DNA of 52,161 nucleotides, from contig JAPJNA010000025.1 of assembly GCA_026461395.1 (NCBI GenBank), positions 1 through 52,161 of the forward strand, given 5' to 3'. The notes under the pieces were generated by a model. That model was given only the letters and a program-made list of their open reading frames with translations. It did not search any database and was not told the origin of the DNA. Each line of letters starts with the position of its first letter. Within the stretch, counting starts at the first letter, position 1. Source of the stretch: Chthoniobacterales bacterium. GTDB lineage: Bacteria > Verrucomicrobiota > Verrucomicrobiia > Chthoniobacterales > UBA6821. Below, in pieces: positions 41,998-51,115 of the stretch. Both the position numbers and the translations under genes were made by a program.

Positions 41998-42086
41998 ACT
42001 CATCGACCGATCTTGACGCCAGACGCTTCCTAGAAGAGATCTAGGAAACCACTGCATTTCACCTTTCTTCAACCATCCGAGCGACC

Positions 42087-42533
42087 ATGACATCTACGAA
42101 CAATCCCTCTCGCCTTAACCGTCTTGCCTCCCTCCGCGGAGATTCAGGCTATACTCTCTTCGAGATCATGCTCGTGCTCGGCATCATCGCCGTCCTTGTC
42201 GGCTCTGCTATCTACATGCTCTCGGGCAACATTGATGTGGCCAAGGAACAGCGCGTGCAGAGCGATATCCAGGCGATCTCGATGCAGCTCCGCACCTACG
42301 AGATGCTCAATTACCGCAAGCCTTCCACCGAGCAAGGCCTGAAGGCTCTGGTCCAAATGCCCTCTTCGGATCCGAAGCCCCAGCATTGGAAGAAGCTGAT
42401 GGAGAGCGTCCCTCTTGACCCATGGGGTAATCAGTATGTCTACATCAATCCGGGAAAGTTCAAGACCGACGGCTTCGATCTCTACTCATTCGGGCCGAAG
42501 GGAGTCGAGGGTGACGGCAATATCGGAAAATAA
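42087..42533 (+). CDS. gspG: type II secretion major pseudopilin GspG
   Basis: 148 residues. The prepilin site is DSG-YTLFEIMLVLGIIAVL with Glu at position 5 of the mature protein, followed by a 20-residue hydrophobic helix. The C-terminal half has the GspG blocks STEQGLKALVQMP, VPLDPWGNQYVYINPGK and DLYSFGPKGVEGDG, including the calcium-site Asp residues. It forms the pseudopilus shaft. It is the first gene of a nine-gene operon; the next gene overlaps its 3' end by 23 bp. Confidence 0.95.
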   Translation: MTSTNNPSRLNRLASLRGDSGYTLFEIMLVLGIIAVLVGSAIYMLSGNIDVAKEQRVQSDIQAISMQLRTYEMLNYRKPSTEQGLKALVQMPSSDPKPQHWKKLMESVPLDPWGNQYVYINPGKFKTDGFDLYSFGPKGVEGDGNIGK

Positions 42534-42972
42534 TCGGCGGGTGCGGGGAAGGGGCGTCCGCGCTTTTACGCTTCTGGAGATCATCATTGCCCTCTCACTG
42601 GTGGCGATTCTCGTCTCGGCCTCACTTCCCTATCTCTTCGACTCCTTTGCGGCTGCAGCGGGAGACCGCGCGGCGGACGCTATCACAAAAAGAGCGCAGG
42701 AGATCCGCTCCAAGGCCATGGAATCCGGAGAACGTCAGAAGATCATCCTGACCTCCAACGGCATCAAAGACTTGCCCCTTCCGGTCGGATGGACTCTCCA
42801 AGTCAAGGGGCTCAACGACTCGAAATTCCATGCACCGGCACGCAACCAAACCTGGGAATTCAATGCCGTCGGCATCTGCGAACCGATCTCGATCCGCCTG
42901 ATAAAAAAAGATAGGGAGATCCTCCTCTCCTTTGATGCGCTGACAGCACAGCCGGCCCATGACGATGAGTGA
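42511..42972 (+). CDS. gspH: type II secretion minor pseudopilin GspH-like
   Basis: 153 residues from the GTG at 42511, inside the end of gspG; the track's earlier start would place a 48-residue leader before the prepilin site. The site is VRA-FTLLEIIIALSLVAIL, with Ala rather than Gly before the cleavage point and Glu at +5. The body (RAADAITKRAQEIRSKAMES and following) has the short beta-sheet layout of GspH/FimT. Assignment as H rests on order (G-H-I-J-K) and size. Its 3' end overlaps gspI by about 14 bp. Confidence 0.8.
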   Translation: MTAISENNRRVRGRGVRAFTLLEIIIALSLVAILVSASLPYLFDSFAAAAGDRAADAITKRAQEIRSKAMESGERQKIILTSNGIKDLPLPVGWTLQVKGLNDSKFHAPARNQTWEFNAVGICEPISIRLIKKDREILLSFDALTAQPAHDDE

Positions 42973-43366
42973 CCGGGATCTTAAGAAAAGAACCGGAAGC
43001 TTCACCCAGGGGTTCACCTTGTTTGAAGTGCTTATTGCCTTGGCTGTCTTCATGCTTGCAGTGACCGGTCTGGCCATAGCCTTGAATACGGCGCTCCAGG
43101 CGGCCTTAGAGGTTAGGCAGCGCTCGTTTTGCCGGGCAGAACTAGAATCACGACTCGCCTTCTGCCAGGCAGTCCCTCCTCCCATCGGAAGCACCAGGGT
43201 CCTGGAGGCCTCGAAAAACCACGGGGTGAAGGTCGAGGAGTCCCTTATCCCTTGGCCGCTAAAAAACGGGCAAGGCCTCGAGGTAACAGGCCTGAAGAAG
43301 CTGACGATCAAGACATCATCTGGCAACCAGAAGGATCAGGCGGAGATTCTGCTCAACCTCCCATGA
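42959..43366 (+). CDS. gspI: type II secretion minor pseudopilin GspI-like
   Basis: 135 residues with prepilin motif TQG-FTLFEVLIALAVFMLA, then a helix and short beta region (ALQAALEVRQRSFCRAELES) as in GspI. A second ATG at 42965 is an equally possible start. It forms the pseudopilus tip complex with GspJ and GspK. The stop overlaps the gspJ start in ATGA. Confidence 0.85.
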   Translation: MTMSDRDLKKRTGSFTQGFTLFEVLIALAVFMLAVTGLAIALNTALQAALEVRQRSFCRAELESRLAFCQAVPPPIGSTRVLEASKNHGVKVEESLIPWPLKNGQGLEVTGLKKLTIKTSSGNQKDQAEILLNLP

Positions 43367-44058
43367 TCACCCGGACCTCCAAACGATCTGTCGATAGCAC
43401 CTTGAAAGCCTTCACGCTACTGGAGGTGATCCTTTCGATGGCAATCATGGCCCTGCTCGCAGCCTCGGTCTATGCGATCACGAGTTCATCGATCACGGCA
43501 GCACGGACGGCGATGGATCAACAACTTGTCCTGCGCCGCCTGGATGCCTTCCTCCGAATCACCCGCAACGCCTTCCTTAATCTTCCAGGACAGGGAACAG
43601 TCGCCCTCGAAATAGGCAAGGGTAAGGGAGGTGCCGCTGAGCCCCGCTTAATCTTGGGAAAGGTTCAGGGACTTTTTGGAATACCAAGCCTTGGTGGAGC
43701 ATCCCTAATGCTAGCCGCAAAAGCGCGGTCGGATGGTACGAGGACGATCTGCATGGTAAGGATTCCCGCTCGACTGAGCGACCGCGAACTAGAAGCGGCA
43801 ATGAATGCCCCTGGCGTTCCTCTTCTGCCTAAAGTCAGAAAACCGCGTTGGTCCTTCATGGCGGGAGTCAATGGGGATGGGACACCTGCCTGGAAAGAAG
43901 AGTGGCCAGCAGGAGGTGGAAGTCCCCGCCCCCTACTGGTACGTCTGCAGCTAGAAATCGACGAGATTCCGGATCCCGTGGAAGCGATTTTTTATGTACC
44001 GCCGTTACCAGCACCCCAAGCTGTCACGACAACGCAAACAAATGCAGTGCAGCCATGA
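43363..44058 (+). CDS. gspJ: type II secretion minor pseudopilin GspJ-like
   Basis: 231 residues from the ATG at 43363. The prepilin site is LKA-FTLLEVILSMAIMALL (Ala before cleavage, Glu at +5). The soluble domain is longer than in G-I, as normal for GspJ, and ends in a Pro/Gln/Thr-rich tail (PPLPAPQAVTTTQTNAVQP). Its start and stop both overlap neighbours by ATGA, so it is tightly coupled with gspI and gspK. Confidence 0.85.
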   Translation: MITRTSKRSVDSTLKAFTLLEVILSMAIMALLAASVYAITSSSITAARTAMDQQLVLRRLDAFLRITRNAFLNLPGQGTVALEIGKGKGGAAEPRLILGKVQGLFGIPSLGGASLMLAAKARSDGTRTICMVRIPARLSDRELEAAMNAPGVPLLPKVRKPRWSFMAGVNGDGTPAWKEEWPAGGGSPRPLLVRLQLEIDEIPDPVEAIFYVPPLPAPQAVTTTQTNAVQP

Positions 44059-44999
44059 AGAGCCTCCCTCTGCAACGAACCTCCGCAATGGCCTTGCCAA
44101 TGGTGCTCTGGAGTATCGCCTTGCTCACGGGTATCGTCCTGCTTTTAGCCGGAATCATCGAGGGATGGATCACCGAGGAGACGCATTCCGAAAAACTCTT
44201 TCAGGCCCGCGAGCAGGCCTTGTCCGGTGTAGCTGTCGCCATGAACCCCGGGGTGTTTCCCGGAGATCCCCTTTTAAATCAGTTCTCCAAGGACAAGAGC
44301 GAAGGCTATCAGGTTGTGATCAAGGATGAGTCGGGACTCATTAATCCGAACTACTACCTCGTGCAGACACCCGATCAGCGCTCCGTACTCGGCCAGCTCT
44401 TCACCTCGTGGAAAATCGATAAGAATACCTCTGACACTGCGACCGACGGTCTCTACGACTGGCAAAGCCAAAGCCCCTTCCGATCGCTTCATGGGGCGAA
44501 AAAAGAAGAGTATGCAGCCGCCGGAATGTCGGGTCTCCCTCCGGGAGCTCCCTTTGCCTCTCCCGAGGAGATGGAGCTAGTGATTGGGTTTGATCCGGTC
44601 GTGCAGGCAAAGCCGGACTGGATCAGCTACTTCACCACCTACTACAACGGTCCTGTGAATATTCTCCGGGCACCGAAAAACATCCTTATAGAACTGCTCG
44701 GCCTGCTTCCCTCCCAAGCGAATGCCTGGATAGCCCTGAGAGCAGGCAAGGATGGGATCGAAAACACCGCAGATGATCTTCAGCCGACCGACCTCACCAA
44801 CGCCATCAGCTTGATGGGGGTCAATGGAGCGCAGGGAGCCGTCATTGCAAGAATCTGTACGAGTAGTGGTTCCGTGCGCCGGATCGAGAGCACCGGCTTC
44901 TGCAACGGGGTGAAGCAACGAATCACGGTGATTGCACCCGTGGCCTCAACACAAAGTCCCCAAGGCGCAAGCTCTGTGCTAGGGTGGACGGAGCAATAA
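44055..44999 (+). CDS. gspK: type II secretion minor pseudopilin GspK-like
   Basis: 314 residues from the ATG at 44055. The N-terminal helix SAMALPMVLWSIALLTGIVL matches the GspK style, which lacks the Glu+5 of other pseudopilins. The large soluble domain includes VVIKDESGLINPNYYL, the SGLIN segment common in GspK, and a repeat-like helical region. It caps the pseudopilus. It is the natural partner of the I-J pair just upstream. Confidence 0.85.
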   Translation: MKSLPLQRTSAMALPMVLWSIALLTGIVLLLAGIIEGWITEETHSEKLFQAREQALSGVAVAMNPGVFPGDPLLNQFSKDKSEGYQVVIKDESGLINPNYYLVQTPDQRSVLGQLFTSWKIDKNTSDTATDGLYDWQSQSPFRSLHGAKKEEYAAAGMSGLPPGAPFASPEEMELVIGFDPVVQAKPDWISYFTTYYNGPVNILRAPKNILIELLGLLPSQANAWIALRAGKDGIENTADDLQPTDLTNAISLMGVNGAQGAVIARICTSSGSVRRIESTGFCNGVKQRITVIAPVASTQSPQGASSVLGWTEQ

Positions 45000-45006
45000 T
45001 TCTTCC

Positions 45007-46326
45007 ATGGATCCATCCTCCGCAATCCTGATGCCGGAGACTGCTTTGACCGACAAGGCCAAGGGTAGGAAACCTACTGCCTCTAACGGGAAAGAACGCT
45101 CAGGAGGCACTGTGATCGAACGTCCAGGAGCCGAACCCGGCATCTGGGAACGCTGGTATTTTCCATCGCAGGGAAGCCCGGAAATTCTCAACGATGAAGA
45201 GGCCCTGCCCAAAAAATCCTTGAGGGTGACGGCACTTCCCTCCGCATCTCTTTTTTCCTGGCCACTCTGGATCGCGGCGGAGGGGGAAAGCCGTGATCTC
45301 GTCAAGATGGAGCTGGCCGGCAGGCATCTCCTCAAACGAGGAATGGAGGAGGGATTGACCGCCATTCCGATTCTACAACTCGGGGAGCGCCGACTGGTCC
45401 TGGCCGTGGCTACAGAGGAACCATTTCCCGAAGAGATAATGCCCGATCATTGGAAAAATGCCGACCGCTTCGAGATTTCAGCACGTCTCCGGGGTCCTCA
45501 GGAAAAGCCCGATATGATTCTGTGGCAGGAGCAGGGCGTCGTTCAGGCCGCTTATTACCGTGATGGACAAACAGTCTGGTTCTGCGCCATCCGTCCCGGA
45601 CACTGCGGATCAACATTGCGACGCGCCTCGGTGCGACTTCTTTCAGAGGGTATCCTGAGTCATCTTCCGAATACGATTCTCCTTCAGGGGATATCGTTGG
45701 AAGCACGACTCTTGTTGACCAAGGAACTCGACGCCAACTTTCCCCAAGCCAGCATCTCCGCGCCTCAGGAAGTCGCTCCTCCCTCACTTCCACCAACACC
45801 GATCGCCCTTACTCCAACAGGGGCACGACAGGAGAGGCTTCTCAAACAACGCAGTGAACGACTCCTCTCCATCGGTTCCGTGGCGGCCATCCTTTACCTG
45901 TTGCTCTTGGCTTGGGGCTCGGGAGATCTTCTGATCAGGCAGGCGGCTTTGAAGCGTATCCGGAGGGAAGTTGCAGACATCGCGGCTCCGGCCCTCCAAG
46001 CAAAACAGGAATCGGAGCGCTGGAATGCCTTGCGTCCTGCAATCGACCCGACCACGTATCCCCTGGATCTCCTGGCCGCCGCGTCAGCCCCGACCGAAGG
46101 AGGTAAGGTGCGCCTCATCAGCTTTAACCTCGAGCAGGGTCACCTCTTGATCTCGGGTGAGGCAACCGATGTCACCCAAGCTTACGCCTTTATCGAGCAA
46201 CTCAAAAAAAACCCGCTACTCCAGGAGTATGACTGGACGTCAGGCCAGCCCCAACTAGCGGGGAAAAACAGTGTAAAATTCGATCTGGAAGGGACACGCC
46301 TCAGTCCACGCCAAGACGTCCCATGA
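45007..46326 (+). CDS. GspL/PilM-PilN-like inner-membrane assembly protein
   Basis: 439 residues. A long cytoplasmic part (about residues 1-285) has an actin-like feel (RLVLAVATEEPFPEEI; MILWQEQGVVQAAYYRDGQT), then a Pro-rich linker, a single membrane helix (LSIGSVAAILYLLLLAWGSG) and a periplasmic ferredoxin-like domain containing RLISFNLEQGHLLISGEATD. This is the GspL (fused PilM-PilN) plan. It connects the cytoplasmic ATPase GspE to the pseudopilus base. Sequence similarity to characterised GspL is low, so the call depends on architecture and position. Confidence 0.7.
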   Translation: MDPSSAILMPETALTDKAKGRKPTASNGKERSGGTVIERPGAEPGIWERWYFPSQGSPEILNDEEALPKKSLRVTALPSASLFSWPLWIAAEGESRDLVKMELAGRHLLKRGMEEGLTAIPILQLGERRLVLAVATEEPFPEEIMPDHWKNADRFEISARLRGPQEKPDMILWQEQGVVQAAYYRDGQTVWFCAIRPGHCGSTLRRASVRLLSEGILSHLPNTILLQGISLEARLLLTKELDANFPQASISAPQEVAPPSLPPTPIALTPTGARQERLLKQRSERLLSIGSVAAILYLLLLAWGSGDLLIRQAALKRIRREVADIAAPALQAKQESERWNALRPAIDPTTYPLDLLAAASAPTEGGKVRLISFNLEQGHLLISGEATDVTQAYAFIEQLKKNPLLQEYDWTSGQPQLAGKNSVKFDLEGTRLSPRQDVP

Positions 46327-46883
46327 GAACTCTGGCTCCCAACGAAAAAACCCTTCTTCTGCTGTTGTGCGGCGCGCTCTTTGTGGCCGTCAACATGGCG
46401 GGAATCCGCTCGTTTTTGAAAGCAAGGGAGGGGCTACGGAAGGCCATTGTAACAGGGACTTCGGAATTGAGCCTGGACAAGAATTGGCTCGAGATCGGAC
46501 GCTCGCTGGCTCCTGCCGATGACTGGATCAACTCCCACCCGATGCCGCGCTTTCTACCTGATGAAGCAAGCTCACAGCTTCTGAAATCGGAGCGGGAAGA
46601 AGCTGAAAAAGCAGGTCTCAAGATAACCGAGGAAAATCTCCTTCCCTCTCAGGAAACCCCTTATGGACCGACTGTCGCAGTTTCAGTAAAACTGACGGGC
46701 CCCTTTGAGGGAGTGGTTCGGATGCTCTTTGCCCTGCAATCCCCCACAGCATGGCGCACCGTTGAGAAATTGGCATTGAAGAGCGACTCCCAGCCCCCCA
46801 ATGTCGTCGCCGACCTTGAGTTGCATCAATACTTTCAGCTCTCCTCAAGCCCCGAATCTCCACCGAAACAGACCCATCCATGA
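46323..46883 (+). CDS. GspM/PilO-like inner-membrane protein
   Basis: 186 residues with one N-terminal helix (TLLLLLCGALFVAVNMAGI), a coiled-coil-like stretch and a small ferredoxin-like domain (VAVSVKLTGPFEGVVRMLFA). The topology and the place right after the GspL-like gene (start overlapping its stop by 4 bp) point to GspM/PilO. It should pair with GspL in the inner-membrane platform. Confidence 0.7.
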   Translation: MRTLAPNEKTLLLLLCGALFVAVNMAGIRSFLKAREGLRKAIVTGTSELSLDKNWLEIGRSLAPADDWINSHPMPRFLPDEASSQLLKSEREEAEKAGLKITEENLLPSQETPYGPTVAVSVKLTGPFEGVVRMLFALQSPTAWRTVEKLALKSDSQPPNVVADLELHQYFQLSSSPESPPKQTHP

Positions 46884-47530
46884 TCCTCAGAAGGAATATC
46901 GGAGTTTGCACAAAGTCCCTCGGAATAAAGGGACTTCTGTTGTTTTCTAGCCTTTCCCTACCACTCATGGCCGCCTCTGAAACCGTGGGAAGTGCCTCGG
47001 ATCTCGCAAGGAATCCTTGGGAGAAGCCGCGGGATCTCTCCTCCTTCCAACAGTTACTCAAACACTCCCCCTTTTCACTTCCCACATCGGAAGAAAGTTC
47101 GCCCTTGGCAGATCGCTACGCCATGACAGGCATCGTTAATATCAATGGAGAGAAGCAGATCTTTGTCTTCGACCGAACCGACCAGAGCCGTGAACTCATC
47201 GGTAGAAAGCCAAACGCAAAAAACATGTCCCTTGTCTCGCTGATCCAGAACGGCAATACGGCACCTCAGAAGGCAAGTATCTTGGTGGGGAGCGAAACGG
47301 GTACTATCGGCTTTCTGGAATCAACTCAGCAGAAAGGAGACCCCCCAGCCCAAGCAGCTCCGGGATCCGTGGCGGCAGGTATTCCAGGGGTCCAAGGGAC
47401 TCAACCCGGAGTGAACCTGCCTCCGTTGCCACCCCTCCCCCAACTCCCAGGGACCCAGCCTGCACGGGGCCGTCGCATCATCCGCCGGCCCGTCATTACG
47501 ACACCACAGCCCCAAAACGCCACTCCATGA
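46880..47530 (+). CDS. GspC/PilP-like protein preceding the secretin
   Basis: 216 residues. After a hydrophobic N-terminus (GLLLFSSLSLPLMAA) comes an NPWEKP stretch and a small beta domain RYAMTGIVNINGEKQIFVFD with RSRELIGRK-type ending, like the homology region of GspC/PilP that contacts secretin N0. The C-terminal third is Pro/Gln-rich (PPLPPLPQLPGTQPARGR). It overlaps both neighbours by 4 bp. The role as the link between inner-membrane platform and secretin is inferred from position and the HR-like domain. Confidence 0.65.
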   Translation: MILRRNIGVCTKSLGIKGLLLFSSLSLPLMAASETVGSASDLARNPWEKPRDLSSFQQLLKHSPFSLPTSEESSPLADRYAMTGIVNINGEKQIFVFDRTDQSRELIGRKPNAKNMSLVSLIQNGNTAPQKASILVGSETGTIGFLESTQQKGDPPAQAAPGSVAAGIPGVQGTQPGVNLPPLPPLPQLPGTQPARGRRIIRRPVITTPQPQNATP

Positions 47531-49815
47531 TCTCCTCGCTCCGCAGCATCAAGCCAACCCTTCTACTGCCTCTCCTTCTCTGGGGCCTAGGCCTCATGGG
47601 CGCCACGAGCAGAATCATTGCTCAACAACCAATGGAGAATCTCCCGGCTACGCCTTCAGCAGCAACAGGCGACCTGGCGACACCATCTGCGGAAGAGGGT
47701 GTTTCAATCCAATTTCCACATACCTCGGTGGCCGAAGTGCTGATGACCTATGAGAAGCTCACCGGCAAGCGCTTGGTCCGGGATTCCAATCTCGCGGGCC
47801 CGGAACTCTCGATCATGGTTGCGGATCTCATCCCCCGTAAAGAGGCGATCTCACTCATCGAAAGCTCACTTCTGCTCAACGGCTACACCATCGTTCCCGT
47901 CGATGATAAAACCGTGAAAATCCTGGGCCCCAGCCGCCCCCCCCGAAGCGAGGGACTTCCCCTCTATTTGGAAGAATCCCAGTTACCTCAAGATGGTGAC
48001 AAGATCGTCAGCTTCTACAAGCAACTGAACTTCCTCTCCCCTGCCGAGGCGACCGCCATCGTCGATGGCGTCGTCCAAAGAAACGCTTATGGCGCGATTG
48101 TTCAGATTCCCAACGCAAGCGCGATTGTCATTACCGACAAGACACCCATTATCCGCAAGGCAATTGCCATTCTGTCAGTCGTGGATCATGAACCTAGCCA
48201 GATCATCACGGAGTTCGTCCCCCTTCAGCGAGCCAGTGCCGAGAAGATCGTCGAGACACTCAACCAGATGTTCGGCGGCAGTCCTGGTGGAGGAGGAACC
48301 GCAGCTCCTCCTCAGGGAGGCCAGGGGGCTGTTGCCTCAGCGAGCGGGGATGCCCACCTTCTGAGCGGCAAGGCCCAGTTCATTGCGGATAAAAGGACGA
48401 ACAGGGTGCTGATGATCGTGAAGGCCGAGAATTACAAATACCTGAGGGAACTCATCTCCAAATTGGATCAAGCCGTTGAGTCAGCCGAGCCTCTTGTCCG
48501 CCCCCTGAACTATCTCTCCGTGAATGACCTCTTCCCCGTACTGGTCGATATGCTCAAAGGAAAAGACGACTCTGATTCCAAGGGAAGTAGTGCGACCGGA
48601 AGCAACTCACAAGCCAACTCCAAGCAAAATCAAACTCAGAACTCCTCCACAGGGGCAAGTGGAGCAGGTGGAGGTGGAGCAGGAGGAACGACAGGTGCAA
48701 GCGGAGGAGTTTCCAATTCGCCTGATAAACTGGGTGAAGCGGTCGCCCAAAATCCACCCCAGTCCGCCACGATTGGCTCCACGAGTGTCATTGCCGACGC
48801 ATCAGGCAACAGCATCATTGTCTACGGCCCGCCCGAGAGCAAAGCGAAGGCCGCCCAGATCATCGATCTTCTCGACCGCAGGCCAAAGCAGGTTTATCTG
48901 GCAGCCGTCATTGGACAGCTCCGGCTTACGGAGGGTCAGGAATACGGGGCTTCATGGTTCGCCAAGATCAATAATGGCACTAGCAACCCTCTGATTGCAG
49001 GAGCCGTAGGTAGCTTCACCAATCTTGCCGTAACCTCGATCACCAATGCCATCAGTTCCTTCCCCGCCAGCCTCACCGGACTCACGGTCTATGGAACTAT
49101 TGCCGAAGGTATCGCCACCTATGCCCGTGCTCTGGAAAACACCGGCAAATTCAGAACCATCTCGCGGCCGGTCGTCTACACAGTGAACAACAAGAAAGCC
49201 ACGATCTTCTCCGGACAGAACGTGCCGATTCCTGGGCAGACAACCTATAATAGCAATCTATCTGGAGGTGCAGTTAGTCCCATCGCATCGCAGACCTCAA
49301 CGATTCAGTATCAGCCTGTGGTGCTCAAGTTGGAGGTCATCCCCTTGATCAACTCTGACAAGGAAGTGAACCTGACGATTGCCCAGCATAATGACAAGCT
49401 GGGCACTTACAGTAATATCGGTGGTAACTCCGTTCCCACCATCGAGACCCAGGAACTGACCACGACGGTCCGCGTTCCCAATGGCTCCACGATTATTTTG
49501 GGAGGCCTCATCACCGACGACAAGACCACCGACCTCTCCGGCCTTCCCGGACTTTTCAAAATCCCGGTCATCGGCCCCCTTCTTGGTGGCAGTAGTAGGA
49601 AGAGCCGCTCTCGCAGCGAGCTCGTGATCATGATTCAGCCGATCGTTATCGATTCCAATGAGGCCATGGAGAAGGCCAGCGTCGAGGAAGGCGCGGATAG
49701 CGAACTCGGAAAACGCGCTAAAAATATCAAACAAAAGCTGGATCCAACCCCCAGCCCAACGCCAAAGAAAAAAGGATTCCATCTCTTTAGCCTGCCGAAG
49801 ATCGACAATTACTAG
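47527..49815 (+). CDS. gspD: type II secretion secretin GspD
   Basis: 762 residues. A signal peptide (LLLPLLLWGLGLMGATSRII) precedes N0 (SIQFPHTSVAEVLMTYEKLT) and N1-N3 domains with repeated PLQRASAEKIVETLNQMFGG and NYLSVNDLFPVLVDMLKGKD units. The C-terminal secretin domain has FSGQNVPIPGQTTYNSNL, TTVRVPNGSTIILGGLITDD and LPGLFKIPVIGPLLGG, ending with LVIMIQPIVI. A Gly/Ser/Asn-rich insert of about 50 residues (SGAGGGGAGGTTGASGG) lies in the N3 loop. It forms the outer-membrane channel. It is the last gene of the operon; gspE and gspF are not in the window. Confidence 0.95.
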   Translation: MISSLRSIKPTLLLPLLLWGLGLMGATSRIIAQQPMENLPATPSAATGDLATPSAEEGVSIQFPHTSVAEVLMTYEKLTGKRLVRDSNLAGPELSIMVADLIPRKEAISLIESSLLLNGYTIVPVDDKTVKILGPSRPPRSEGLPLYLEESQLPQDGDKIVSFYKQLNFLSPAEATAIVDGVVQRNAYGAIVQIPNASAIVITDKTPIIRKAIAILSVVDHEPSQIITEFVPLQRASAEKIVETLNQMFGGSPGGGGTAAPPQGGQGAVASASGDAHLLSGKAQFIADKRTNRVLMIVKAENYKYLRELISKLDQAVESAEPLVRPLNYLSVNDLFPVLVDMLKGKDDSDSKGSSATGSNSQANSKQNQTQNSSTGASGAGGGGAGGTTGASGGVSNSPDKLGEAVAQNPPQSATIGSTSVIADASGNSIIVYGPPESKAKAAQIIDLLDRRPKQVYLAAVIGQLRLTEGQEYGASWFAKINNGTSNPLIAGAVGSFTNLAVTSITNAISSFPASLTGLTVYGTIAEGIATYARALENTGKFRTISRPVVYTVNNKKATIFSGQNVPIPGQTTYNSNLSGGAVSPIASQTSTIQYQPVVLKLEVIPLINSDKEVNLTIAQHNDKLGTYSNIGGNSVPTIETQELTTTVRVPNGSTIILGGLITDDKTTDLSGLPGLFKIPVIGPLLGGSSRKSRSRSELVIMIQPIVIDSNEAMEKASVEEGADSELGKRAKNIKQKLDPTPSPTPKKKGFHLFSLPKIDNY

Positions 49816-49899
49816 GGAGACAGCATCACTTTCTGGTGGACGATAAGGGAGAGAGATTGCATCCTTTCCAACTCTTCATCTTCGGATGGAGAAGGAAAC

Positions 49900-49981
49900 G
49901 GGTAGGTACCGAAGTGGCCAAACGGGGCGGACTGTAAATCCGCTGGCTCTGCCTTCAGTGGTTCGAATCCACTCCTGCCCA
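49900..49981 (+). tRNA. tRNA-Tyr(GTA)
   Basis: 82 nt with acceptor GGGTAGG/CCTGCCC (one T-G pair), the long variable arm of class II tRNAs (GGCTCTGCCTTC), anticodon GTA in GGACTGTAAATCC, and T arm AGTGG-TTCGAAT-CCACT. CCA is not encoded, unlike in the tRNA-Val gene. Confidence 0.93.
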
Positions 49982-50444
49982 GTTTCCCTTTCAGTAAGTC
50001 AGAAAGAGGCTGCGTGGGTGATTTACCCTCTTTTTACAACTCTGCCAAAATTGTCAGGAGATGCCAATATGTGCCACCTTATGCCCCCCGTACTGGCACA
50101 CGACTGGCACAGGTAACTTGGAGGATTTGAATCTGAAATCCCTGCCCTCTGCCGCACCGGTACTCTTAGGTAGGTTTTCCTTCCGCTGTAACACCCAACC
50201 CATAAACTTTTTTTCTCAGATTCCTTCCCCATCAAACCCTCCCCTGAGGTATAGCTCCACCGAGCCAATTGGCTCCCCTACTACTTCTTCAGTTGGTAGA
50301 GACCCTTGCCTACCTTCTTGATCCCCTTGTTCTTCTTGCCGGTGGCGGCAAACCAGATGTGGAGAAAAAAATGCGAACACCGGGTTTTTGAGTCGCAGAG
50401 GGATGGCGGTCTGATATACCAATACAAGTTAACACCCTCCATAT
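49982..50444. other. intergenic region after tRNA-Tyr, possible island edge
   Basis: 463 bp without a clear gene. A direct repeat ACTGGCACA occurs twice at 50092-50100 and 50103-50111. On the minus strand a short basic peptide-like frame ending KKVGKGLYQLKK (stop near 50288) may be the tail of a lost gene. Base composition appears to become more AT-rich from here on. Confidence 0.45.
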
Positions 50445-51086
50445 ATGATGAAACGCAATTCCTCTCTCCTTGCCTTGAGTTTGATCCCGCTTCTGATGAC
50501 GGGATGTGCCATTGGAAATCACTACGATTACCAGAGCGTACGAGCTACCCTTCCTCAAGCATCGAAGAAATGCACTGTCTCTGTGGTCACAGTTGATCAA
50601 CGGGCTGATGTCCTGAAGGCCTCAGTTCAAGACAACTATGTTGGTATGACTCGTGGGGGATACGGGAATCCTTTCCGAGTTTATACAAAGAGCGGAGCCC
50701 CTCTTTCTGAGGACCTGTCTAGGGCAATTGTATCGAGTCTCAATAGCTCTGGGTATCAAGCCACTGCCGTGACTGTTAATCCGGTTACGAATGAGGCATC
50801 AGCAAAAGCCCAACTACTCGCGACATCATCAGATCGTCACATCCTTGTCACAATCAATAAATGGGAGAGCGATACCTTGATTAATACGGACCTTAATACA
50901 GACATAAATGTTCAGGTTTATGATCATTCAGGAAAACAATTGGCTAATGAAAGTTTTACAGCCTCGAAAGGCCTAGGAGGCAACTTCCTCGACCCTATCA
51001 TTCACGCGCGTGAAAGCGTTCTATCTGAGACTTCGAGCATTCTCACGCAGGTCTTTTCTTCGCCAAAGATCCATACCTCATTGTAA
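50445..51086 (+). CDS. YajG-like or unclassified lipoprotein
   Basis: 213 residues with a lipoprotein signal (LALSLIPLLMTGC). The mature part includes CTVSVVTVDQRADVLKASVQ and the segment DRHILVTINKWESDTLINTD, an arrangement like YajG-type/DUF-class lipoproteins with an alpha/beta (SHS2 or TolB-N-like) fold. The identity is uncertain. It is followed by another small lipoprotein and may be in the same transcript. Base composition looks less GC-rich than the T2SS genes. Confidence 0.65.
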   Translation: MMKRNSSLLALSLIPLLMTGCAIGNHYDYQSVRATLPQASKKCTVSVVTVDQRADVLKASVQDNYVGMTRGGYGNPFRVYTKSGAPLSEDLSRAIVSSLNSSGYQATAVTVNPVTNEASAKAQLLATSSDRHILVTINKWESDTLINTDLNTDINVQVYDHSGKQLANESFTASKGLGGNFLDPIIHARESVLSETSSILTQVFSSPKIHTSL

Positions 51087-51115
51087 ACGATAGCAGATTA
51101 TTAGAGATCTAAGAC

